Assembly (NCBI GenBank): GCA_003511885.1
Contig: DOIX01000283.1
Location: 1-6,094, forward strand
Length of the DNA stretch: 6,094 nucleotides
Direction: 5' to 3'
From: Cyanobacteria bacterium UBA11153
GTDB lineage: Bacteria; Cyanobacteriota; Cyanobacteriia; Cyanobacteriales; Coleofasciculaceae
The first letter of the stretch is position 1. Each line of letters opens with the position of its first letter. The notes below the pieces were generated by a model. The model was not told the origin of the DNA. It did not search any database and was given only the letters and a program-made list of their open reading frames with translations. A program made the position numbers and the translations under genes. Shown one piece after another: positions 1-5,761 of this stretch.

Positions 1-6
1 CATAAG

Positions 7-19
7 AGCGGAAACCGCT
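7..19. repeat. Short hairpin downstream of the WD40 gene
   Basis: AGCGG-AAA-CCGCT is a perfect 5-bp stem with a 3-nt loop, 19 bases past the stop codon of the minus-strand gene. No T-run follows on the minus strand, so it is a poor rho-independent terminator. The stretch 8-22 recurs in inverted orientation at 6068-6082 with one mismatch in 15, so it is better seen as a copy of a short dispersed repeat. Confidence 0.5.
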
Positions 20-37
20 GTATAGTTTAGTTGATAA

Positions 38-3000
38 TTACTTTACTCCATCACAAACATGGCGAATCCGCTTATCAATATCTAAATTATGCTTCAGGTA
101 ATCCTTTACCCAATTACAGCCTTCTCTTAAGAGGGCATCTGAATTAATAACTCGATCTAAATTCCATAATATCACCGTATTATCTACACTTGCGGAAGCC
201 AGTATTTTTCCATCTGGGCTGAAATTCACTCCATTCACGCCGCTACTATGACCTGAGAGAATGGTAATTAAACTGCCATCAGTTTGCCAAAGTCGGATCG
301 TTTTATCATCAGAGGCAGAAGCAATCGTTTTCCCATCCGGGCTAAAAGCAACGCTATTTACGCCACTGGTATGTCCAGTTAAATTTGCTAATAATTTACC
401 ATCAATATCCCATATTTTTACTGTTTTATCTCGACTCGCAGAGGCAATCTTTTTACCATCTCGACTAAAAGCAACTCCAATTACTCCTCCACTATGCCCT
501 GCGATAGTATTTAATAACTTTCCCTGACTATTCCAGAATTTTACTGTTTTATCTTCGGATACCGAGGCAAGGATGAAAATTTTTTCTTGTCCTGCCCTCT
601 GAGAAGATAAATTTAGGTTACTTTGACTATTTGGACTAAATACAACTGACCTAACTTCAGCACTATGTCCATTAAGAGTTATCAATAAAGTTCCATCTGA
701 CTGCCAGAGTTTAACTGTCTTATCATCAGAAGCAGAAGCAATTATTTTACCATCCGAACTAAAGCTGACTCCATTAACTGCACCCGTATGACTTTTCAGG
801 GTATTCAAGAGCTTACCATCCCGATTCCATAATTTAATGGTTTGATCGAAACTTCCCGATCCAATTTCTTCCCCATTAGGATTAATTGCTACTTTCGTTA
901 CCTCTCCACTATGTCCAGATAGCTTTGCCATCAAAGTACCATCTTGTCGCCAAAGTTTGATGGTATTATCCCCACTCGCTGAAGCCAGGAAAAAAGGTAT
1001 TTTTTGTTTACCCTCCAAACCATTTAATTCTCTCCCAGTAGGGAATGAATCAGAAAAAACATTGATAGCTGGGGAATTGATTCCAGTTTCAAGATTGGGA
1101 TTAAAAGTCACATCTTTAACAGTAGCCGTATCACCGTGAATAATTTTCATCCAACTACTATAAGGTTTCCACAGTTTAACTGTACCATCATTACTCGCAG
1201 AAGCAATTGTTTTCCCATCTGGACTAAAAGCAACTTGCCAAATTTCACCATTGTGCCCGCTGAGAGTAGCGAGCAAATTTCCCTCTAACGTCCATAGTTT
1301 AATTGTTTTGTCTCGACTGCTAGTAGCAATAGTTTGACCATCCCGGCTAAAAGCAACACCATAAACTTCATCAGTATGTCCGACAATAGTAGTCAATAAA
1401 GTGCCATCAATTTTCCATAACTTCACAGTTTTATCATCAGAAGCAGAAGCAATCATCTTGCCATCCGGACTAAAAGCAACTCCAAATACCTCATCACTAT
1501 GTCCTTTCAGCGTTGCTAATAAAGTACCATCAACTTTCCATAGTTTTACCGTTTTATCGTCCGAAGCAGAAGCAATTGTCTTGCCATCTGGACTAAAAGC
1601 AACTCCCACAACTGTACCGCCATGCCCCTTTAAATTTATAGAAGTAAAACATTTACTCCAAGAATTATTGCCATTACCTGCAATACTCGTACAATAAGAA
1701 TCTCGCTGCCAAACCTTAACGGTACGATCTCGACTTCCCGATACAATCCTATTCCCATCTCGACTAAAATCTATCCCGATTACCCCCCTGCTATAACCTG
1801 TCAAAGTACCTAACAAAGTCCCATTAATATGCCAAATTTTTACAGTTTTATCCTGACTAGACGATACAATTATCTGACTATCCGGACTAAAAACAACTCC
1901 CGCAACTACTCCACTATGTCCTCTCAAAGTTCTCACTAAACTTCCATCTTTCCGCCAAATCTTGATATTATTATCCCTTCCTCCCGTAGCGATGATCTCA
2001 CCATTAGGACTAAAAGCAACAGCACTAACCCGATCGTTATGCCCCGATAAGCGATTATATTCTTGTACTCCATCTACCCCTTCCTGTAATAATCTCATTA
2101 TCTTAATTTCAATTTCTTTATCTACTTTCCCTATTTTTTCTAATTGTCGCTTTGCCCGAATCGCTTCAATCAATCCATCTAACCTTTGATAGGATGTCAA
2201 AAATGCTTCTGAAGAAGTCATAATCGCTTTTAATTCGCTTTTGACTGCTTTGCGATACTGAAAAAATGTCGCCAATCCCAATCCAGTCGAAATTACTAAA
2301 GCCAAACTAACCACCATCAAAAGATATTTTTGTTGTCTAGCATTCTTTTTCTCTTCCAACAATCTGGCTTCAACTTCCCGAGTCTGTGCCGCTTCCCAAT
2401 AAATTTTCGCTTCTGCCATCGCCAATTCTTGCGAAGCATTCAAAAATTGATAATCCAAAGGCGATAAATTTTTCCCCGCAGCCCAAGCCAAAGCCTCTTG
2501 TAAAGTTTGTCCCCGCAATAACCTAGAAGTATCCAAACAATGAGAAGCCTCCCAATCTGCGATCGCAAAATGGTAAGGACGCAATTCCGCTAATCGCCCA
2601 TCAACCCACTCCAAGCTAAAAACAGATTCATAGATAGGGTTATAAACTTTCAATTTTGAATGATGTCTAACCACTAAACCCGATAAGCATAATTCTCGCT
2701 GAGTTACAGTATCATCTGTAGGAATTTCTCCCTCTTGTAAAATTTGCTGATACAATAGGAGCAACCCTGCTGCTTTTTGATCTTTCTCAACCATACAATT
2801 ACCTACGGTAGTGCTAACGCGATCCCGAATAGTACGCAAATGGACTGGCTCATCCTGAGATTCCCAATTCTCAATAAATTGCGATCGCACTAATTTTGCC
2901 ACCGCTTCTTTTTCACTATCAGCCCCAATCCTCATCGCCGAATTAACCACTAAATGACACAACTTTTGCGTCAAAAAAGGTTGTCCACCCGTCCAATATA

Positions 3001-3709
3001 ATATCTCTTGCAACACTACTTCAGGATTAGCCACTTTTCCCTCTAACCCAACAATTAATGGTTGAGCTTCAGAAGCAGTAAATCCCTTTAATTCAATCGC
3101 ACGACCAATATTAAAAGGAGTGCGACTTTTATCTCGTATTAAATCCGTAGGAGTTGCCACCCCAAACAGAGCAAATGAAATCCGATTATACTCTGGATTT
3201 TCTCCCCGGTGATTGTAACAAGAACGAATCAAAGCAAAAAAATCATCAATCTCAAAATTCAAACTCAGAATACTATCAATCTCATCAAAAAAAACGATAA
3301 TTCGATCCGCATTCACCTTCACCAATAAAATATCTTCAATAAACCGACTCAATCGTTGAACAGAAGATAGCCCCTCTTGTTGTTTCCACCAATCCTTATC
3401 AATCTTACCAATCAGCCGAAATCCTCTCTCCAATTCCGCAGCCAATCCCTTATACCATTGATCAGCAGTCACATCTTTGCTGCCAATTCTCGTCATATCA
3501 ATCGCAGCACAAGCAATATTTTCCGCCTTCAATAATTGCATACTCCGGACTCGCAAGCTAGATTTGCCCATTTGCCGCGAATTGAGAACATAGCAAAATT
3601 CACCTGCTTTTAGGGCATGAAAAAGTGCTTTATCTGCCATGCGCGTCACATAGCTTGGATCTTGAAAGCCCAGACTTCCCCCAACTTTATATCGATATTC
3701 AGTATTCAC
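38..3709 (-). CDS. AAA/STAND-like NTPase with one membrane span and 14 WD40 repeats
   Basis: This is a 1223-residue multidomain protein. Residues about 1-250 form an AAA-like P-loop NTPase (AAA_35-type, common in cyanobacteria). The Walker A is NSRQMGKSS (43-51), with Asn where the first Gly is usual. The Walker B is IIVFFDEID (137-145). A STAND-style GGQPFLTQKLC lies at 241-251. Residues about 335-370 resemble a winged helix. A helical, charged stalk (about 420-460) leads to one hydrophobic span (462-483). After a second helical linker come 14 WD40 repeats (555-1182), mostly spaced exactly 41 residues apart, enough for two seven-bladed propellers. The tail has a GCNWVKDYL...HVCDG motif like other cyanobacterial WD40 proteins. 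By family analogy it is a signalling or conflict-type NTPase switch whose propellers sense a ligand or partner; the partner is unknown. No nuclease, protease, TIR or kinase domain is visible. The start is GTG: an in-frame TAA lies two codons upstream and the N-terminus (YRYKVGGSL) fits the family. No Shine-Dalgarno is seen. It appears monocistronic. Architecture is certain; function is inferred. Confidence 0.93.
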   Translation of the reverse strand: MNTEYRYKVGGSLGFQDPSYVTRMADKALFHALKAGEFCYVLNSRQMGKSSLRVRSMQLLKAENIACAAIDMTRIGSKDVTADQWYKGLAAELERGFRLIGKIDKDWWKQQEGLSSVQRLSRFIEDILLVKVNADRIIVFFDEIDSILSLNFEIDDFFALIRSCYNHRGENPEYNRISFALFGVATPTDLIRDKSRTPFNIGRAIELKGFTASEAQPLIVGLEGKVANPEVVLQEILYWTGGQPFLTQKLCHLVVNSAMRIGADSEKEAVAKLVRSQFIENWESQDEPVHLRTIRDRVSTTVGNCMVEKDQKAAGLLLLYQQILQEGEIPTDDTVTQRELCLSGLVVRHHSKLKVYNPIYESVFSLEWVDGRLAELRPYHFAIADWEASHCLDTSRLLRGQTLQEALAWAAGKNLSPLDYQFLNASQELAMAEAKIYWEAAQTREVEARLLEEKKNARQQKYLLMVVSLALVISTGLGLATFFQYRKAVKSELKAIMTSSEAFLTSYQRLDGLIEAIRAKRQLEKIGKVDKEIEIKIMRLLQEGVDGVQEYNRLSGHNDRVSAVAFSPNGEIIATGGRDNNIKIWRKDGSLVRTLRGHSGVVAGVVFSPDSQIIVSSSQDKTVKIWHINGTLLGTLTGYSRGVIGIDFSRDGNRIVSGSRDRTVKVWQRDSYCTSIAGNGNNSWSKCFTSINLKGHGGTVVGVAFSPDGKTIASASDDKTVKLWKVDGTLLATLKGHSDEVFGVAFSPDGKMIASASDDKTVKLWKIDGTLLTTIVGHTDEVYGVAFSRDGQTIATSSRDKTIKLWTLEGNLLATLSGHNGEIWQVAFSPDGKTIASASNDGTVKLWKPYSSWMKIIHGDTATVKDVTFNPNLETGINSPAINVFSDSFPTGRELNGLEGKQKIPFFLASASGDNTIKLWRQDGTLMAKLSGHSGEVTKVAINPNGEEIGSGSFDQTIKLWNRDGKLLNTLKSHTGAVNGVSFSSDGKIIASASDDKTVKLWQSDGTLLITLNGHSAEVRSVVFSPNSQSNLNLSSQRAGQEKIFILASVSEDKTVKFWNSQGKLLNTIAGHSGGVIGVAFSRDGKKIASASRDKTVKIWDIDGKLLANLTGHTSGVNSVAFSPDGKTIASASDDKTIRLWQTDGSLITILSGHSSGVNGVNFSPDGKILASASVDNTVILWNLDRVINSDALLREGCNWVKDYLKHNLDIDKRIRHVCDGVK
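164..2047 (-). repeat. 14 tandem WD40 repeat units (about 123 bp each)
   Basis: This is the DNA for residues 555-1182 of the large protein. GH (or variant) starts occur at residues 555, 596, 637, 694, 735, 776, 817, 858, 931, 972, 1013, 1070, 1111 and 1152, each ending in [IV][KRI][LIVF]W. Spacing is 41 residues (123 bp) except where loops are inserted: about 16 residues after repeat 3, 32 in repeat 8 and 16 in repeat 11. Several units share long nearly identical DNA stretches, for example repeats 4 and 5 (roughly 1410-1620). This suggests recent unit duplication or gene conversion. It is protein-coding and not a CRISPR array. Confidence 0.93.
2559..2566. repeat. HIP1 octamer
   Basis: Exact GCGATCGC, the highly iterated palindrome of many cyanobacterial genomes, inside the large coding sequence. 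A second exact copy lies at 2881-2888. Useful as a taxonomic hint only. Confidence 0.85.
2881..2888. repeat. HIP1 octamer
   Basis: Second exact GCGATCGC in the NTPase-coding part of the large gene, again pointing to a cyanobacterial host. Confidence 0.85.
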
Positions 3710-3716
3710 AATTTAC

Positions 3717-3748
3717 GTTGATAGTTGATAGTTGATAATTGATAGTTA
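3717..3748. repeat. Heptanucleotide tandem repeat (GTTGATA)n
   Basis: Three exact GTTGATA copies (3717-3737), one ATTGATA (3738-3744) and a partial GTTA. This is the heptamer short tandem repeat type known from filamentous cyanobacteria. It ends only 7 bases before the GTG start of the minus-strand WD40 gene, so it occupies the place of that gene's ribosome binding site, where no Shine-Dalgarno is visible. Copy-number change here could alter the leader of that gene; this is inference. Confidence 0.85.
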
Positions 3749-3769
3749 GCAGGAGATCGATATGTAAAA

Positions 3770-3800
3770 GTCCACTGTCCATTGTTAACAGTTCACTGTC
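3770..3800. repeat. Second, degenerate heptamer array
   Basis: GTCCACT, GTCCATT, GTTAACA, GTTCACT and a partial GTC follow one another with exact 7-bp period. Its consensus differs from that of the (GTTGATA)n array, and the two are separated by about 21 bp. Both lie in the upstream region of the WD40 gene. Confidence 0.65.
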
Positions 3801-3848
3801 GAAGGCTTTATTCATAAGGTTATTTATGTTTTAATTGATATGGCAATT

Positions 3849-3881
3849 CCGATTGCCTTCGGCAGGAGCGAAGCCGATTGC
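3849..3881. repeat. Dispersed palindromic repeat of cyanobacterial type
   Basis: CCGATTGC occurs at 3849-3856 and again at 3874-3881. Between them CTTCG (3857-3861 region) and CGAAG (3869-3873) can form a 5-bp stem. This pattern resembles the small interspersed repeats common in intergenic DNA of filamentous cyanobacteria. Nothing suggests coding. Confidence 0.5.
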
Positions 3882-3899
3882 ACTTAGCAAATTACAATA

Positions 3900-4084
3900 G
3901 ACATCTCCAAAATATAATCTCAAGATATTTTATCTATGTAGGGGTATTAGCGTTAGCTTGGCGTTAGCCTAGCATTCGGGCGATCAACGATCCCTGAAAA
4001 CCATAGATATTTTACCCGTAATACTTCACCATTTCCACGATAAAGAAAAACGCTATATACTATAGTTTATATTTTGGAGATCTC
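3900..4084. mobile_element. Candidate 185-bp MITE with TA flanks
   Basis: The left end GACATCTCCAAAATATA (3900-3916) matches the reverse complement of the right end (4068-4084) at 16 of 17 positions. TA dinucleotides flank both ends (3898-3899 and 4085-4086), as expected for target-site duplication by IS630/Tc1-mariner-type transposases. The interior has no credible ORF and contains a GCGTTAGC direct repeat (about 3950-3970). A nonautonomous element mobilised by a transposase encoded elsewhere is the simplest reading. No related full-length element is present in the window to confirm it. Confidence 0.6.
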
Positions 4085-4085
4085 T

Positions 4086-4350
4086 AATTAGCACTGAGTA
4101 AATATAGAGATTATCAAATATTGTATTGGAGTGACTTAGAATATACTGTAAAAATTCCTAAAGGTCATTAGCCCTCCTTTGGATTATTCTACCACGATCG
4201 CTGAAACAACGCAATATCGTAAATTATTAAAAATAATTCTCAATAAATTTAACGAAGTTAAGGCACTTTCAGCCTTCAAGATTTTATTAAGTTATATTAA
4301 GAATTTTTTTTTGAGGGAGCGGGGCTGATTGGGGGGGGTGGGAGTAGTAG
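4086..4350. other. Non-coding AT-rich spacer ending in a G-rich tract
   Basis: I see no gene here. The stretch is AT-rich with two weak hairpins: TCC-t-AAAGG with CCTTTGGA (about 4156-4183), and AAGGC/GCCTT (4260-4276, 7-nt loop). It ends in G-tracts at 4315-4317, 4321-4324, 4331-4338 (eight G) and 4340-4342, directly beside the transposon end at 4351. The tract could form a G-quadruplex on the plus strand. Confidence 0.5.
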
Positions 4351-4354
4351 TTGA
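4351..4354 (-). other. Right-end cleavage tetranucleotide TCAA
   Basis: TCAA on the minus strand marks the predicted 3' boundary of the element, six bases past the right-end hairpin. It is paired with the guide GAAT at 4384-4381. Host DNA resumes at 4350. Confidence 0.75.
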
Positions 4355-4359
4355 CCTCT

Positions 4360-4380
4360 CCCCGGTCTAAAGACACGGGG
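4360..4380 (-). repeat. Right-end subterminal hairpin (TnpA recognition)
   Basis: On the minus strand: stem CCCCG, bulged T, stem GTC, loop TTTA, then GAC and CGGGG. GAAT directly precedes it and overlaps the tnpB stop codon (TAG at 4386-4384). TCAA, the predicted right cleavage site, lies six bases after the hairpin. It differs from the left-end hairpin at two positions that pair with each other, which is strong evidence of a selected structure. Confidence 0.88.
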
Positions 4381-4383
4381 ATT

Positions 4384-5706
4384 CTAAACTGTTGCTACGT
4401 GGCAGGATAAATCCGTGCCACCGCGCTTTTTAGTTTTGGTTTCCCAGATACGAAATCTGGTAGCAAGGGTCAAGACTTGCCTACAGACCTTGACTAGGCT
4501 TAACCCTAGTTGTGTCTCTACTTTGCGCATTATATTTGCTGCACCATTCAAATCAGCATTGATTAGAATCCCTTGTCCAGTGCGATACATGCCGCGTTTA
4601 ACTCGTTTCCCTGATGACTTCCACGTTATCTCCTGCGGAGACGCTTCGCGAACGGGTTTTTCGCTATATGTTGGTAGAAAATCATTATCTAGAAAACTAG
4701 CCTTACTGGTGTAGGATTCCTCTGTCTCAACGAACTTAATCCCGTGACATTCACAAAGTTGCTCAATTCGTTTTTTTAATTTGGCTGTTGGTATCTGAAC
4801 AAAAGTTTGAGTTGTTTTGCCTAGATTGGCTTCTTGTTTCTGTCCCTGATTCCAGCCAAAGACAACTGTACCGATTTGATGCTTAATGCAATGGTTAATA
4901 ACCAATCTAGCCGCTTTATTAACAGCGTCACGCATTTGGCGATTGCGTTTTTCTGTGATGTGAGCTAATTGGTCATCCCAGTAACCTTGTGGTTTTCCTT
5001 CTTTGAAAGCTGCTACTCGCTTGTTATACCATTGATTTAGGCTTTTAACTTTACGTCCATCAATGATGAAGCTAGTTCCTACATTAGAAACACAGCTTAA
5101 CCAGTTGTTGATGCCGGAATCAATAGCTAACGCTTTGCTTGAGTCGAGGTTATATTGAAATACTGGTTTTTGCTTGTAGACAAACTCAGAATAAAAACAT
5201 TGGTTTCTGGGTAGTATCCGCAATTCTTTGATATCTTCAAATTTTAAGTTTGAAGGCATGGGGATGGTGAAGCTATCAAGCTTAAACCAGCGTTTTACCG
5301 TTGTACCAAGAGGGATTTTGATTTGATTGCCAATAAGTCTTAGTGCTTGCTTGGGATAAGTCACCAAAGCATAGCCCGCGCCTTGACGGTATTTAGGCAG
5401 CTTTGGCTTAAAGTGTAAATTCCCATTACTGTATTTTTTGTCTAATTCCTTGAAAGATTTAAACGACTCAGCAACAGTTCTTAGTATCTGTTGTGCCGCT
5501 TGAGAGTACATAACCTGATAATGCTTGTTGGTTTTGTACTCCTTTTCTAGGTCGTACTTACCAATTAACTTACCAGTTTTGAAAAATAACTGACGGGCAT
5601 AGTAGATACCGCAGTTAGTTAACTTATGCGACTCTGAACAGATAAACTCAAGGATGGCTTTTAATTCTGGAGTTGGGTTAATTAAATTTTGTTGACATCC
5701 GTACAA
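4384..5706 (-). CDS. tnpB: IS200/IS605-type TnpB RNA-guided nuclease (OrfB)
   Basis: This 440-residue protein is of the TnpB/OrfB family, RNA-guided DNA nucleases encoded by IS200/IS605 elements and ancestral to Cas12. The N-terminal part (1-180) contains the helical region and a beta-rich wedge-like part. RuvC-I is ALAIDSGIN with D196; RuvC-III is NADLNGAANI with D385. At the usual RuvC-II site the strand reads TVVFGWNQGQKQE (280-292) and lacks the canonical Glu. E327, E329 or E330 in VETEESYTSKAS may take over, as in TnpB groups described with rearranged catalytic sites. No Cys pairs occur between 331 and 375, so the zinc ribbon is absent. A nine-residue insert, VREASPQEI (352-360), is encoded by a dispersed repeat. 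The start is TTG with AGGCGAG a few bases upstream; the MYGCQQN start is usual for cyanobacterial relatives. The stop overlaps the right-end guide tetranucleotide. Family assignment is firm; whether it still cleaves DNA is open. Confidence 0.93.
   Translation of the reverse strand: MYGCQQNLINPTPELKAILEFICSESHKLTNCGIYYARQLFFKTGKLIGKYDLEKEYKTNKHYQVMYSQAAQQILRTVAESFKSFKELDKKYSNGNLHFKPKLPKYRQGAGYALVTYPKQALRLIGNQIKIPLGTTVKRWFKLDSFTIPMPSNLKFEDIKELRILPRNQCFYSEFVYKQKPVFQYNLDSSKALAIDSGINNWLSCVSNVGTSFIIDGRKVKSLNQWYNKRVAAFKEGKPQGYWDDQLAHITEKRNRQMRDAVNKAARLVINHCIKHQIGTVVFGWNQGQKQEANLGKTTQTFVQIPTAKLKKRIEQLCECHGIKFVETEESYTSKASFLDNDFLPTYSEKPVREASPQEITWKSSGKRVKRGMYRTGQGILINADLNGAANIMRKVETQLGLSLVKVCRQVLTLATRFRIWETKTKKRGGTDLSCHVATV
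4399..4421 (-). repeat. Bulged hairpin in the tnpB 3' end
   Basis: On the minus strand: GTGGCA, bulged C, GGA, loop TTTA, TCC, TGCCAC. The layout (outer stem, one-base bulge on the 5' side, 3-bp inner stem, TTTA loop) is the same as in both terminal hairpins, though the stem sequence differs. It lies within codons for TDLSCHVAT at the TnpB C-terminus and is probably part of the omega RNA. Confidence 0.65.
4629..4654. repeat. Cyanobacterial palindromic repeat inserted in tnpB
   Basis: TCTCC-TGC-GGAGA (4629-4641) is a perfect stem-loop, followed by CGCTTCGCG (4642-4650) and AACG. This module resembles dispersed repeats abundant in Nostoc-like genomes. Here it is read in frame as VREASPQEI (TnpB residues 352-360, DNA 4627-4653). 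The inserted length is a multiple of three, so the frame stays open. It sits in the loop where canonical TnpB proteins carry the zinc ribbon. Confidence 0.75.
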
Positions 5707-5761
5707 ATTAGTCTCGCCTACTTTTCTGTTATATATGTATATATACTAACTTATAAGTTGA
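5707..5761. promoter_or_regulatory. Divergent promoter region between tnpB and the small ORF
   Basis: This 55-bp AT-rich gap separates two divergent start codons, so both promoters must lie here or overlap the genes. It contains the perfect palindromes GTATATATAC (5737-5746) and CTTATAAG (5750-5757). TATA-rich stretches on both strands could act as -10 elements; I cannot assign clear -35 boxes. AGGCGAG on the minus strand (about 5713-5719) is a possible ribosome binding site for the tnpB TTG start. The palindromes are plausible operator half-sites; no site has been shown. Confidence 0.5.

Larger units (their letters stand above)
4335..4510 (-). ncRNA. Predicted omega RNA (reRNA) of TnpB
   Basis: In known IS200/IS605 elements the TnpB guide RNA overlaps the 3' end of tnpB, runs through the right end, and takes its guide from flanking DNA. 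Here five hairpins follow one another on the minus strand: ACTAGG/CCTAGT (4510-4493), GTCAAG/CTTGAC (4494-4469), CCAGAT/ATCTGG (4460-4444), GTGGCA...TGCCAC with a 3-bp inner stem and TTTA loop (4421-4399), and the right-end hairpin (4380-4360). The first two share two bases, so they may be alternatives or part of a tertiary fold. The scaffold would end at 4351, and the guide would be 4350 down to about 4335, beginning CTACTACTCCC. The 5' end is a guess; the position is predicted from family knowledge plus visible structure. Confidence 0.6.

Noticed and set aside
164..2047. Regularly spaced repeats suggesting a CRISPR array
   Set aside because: The 123-bp period is in frame and translates to WD40 blades; there are no unique spacers between short identical repeats.
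261..2189. Four plus-strand ORFs of 60-98 codons within the WD40 region
   Set aside because: They repeat the antisense of WD40 units (for example recurring LPSGLKAT strings) and lie opposite a continuous, well-supported gene.
38..3709. A fused defence effector (nuclease, TIR, protease or CHAT) in the WD40 protein
   Set aside because: The chain is accounted for by NTPase, winged-helix-like, stalk, membrane and WD40 parts; no catalytic motif of such effectors is visible in the short N- or C-terminal tails.
4156..4183. Hairpin AAAGG/CCTTT as a terminator
   Set aside because: The stem is short and interrupted, the loop is long and no clean T-run follows on either strand.
3710..4350. A tnpA gene or remnant next to tnpB
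   Set aside because: No reading frame with a HUH motif or a Y1 tyrosine helix is present, and the predicted right end at 4351 separates this stretch from the element.
4415..4714. 99-codon plus-strand ORF opposite the tnpB 3' part
   Set aside because: It is antisense to conserved TnpB motifs and has no recognisable features of its own.
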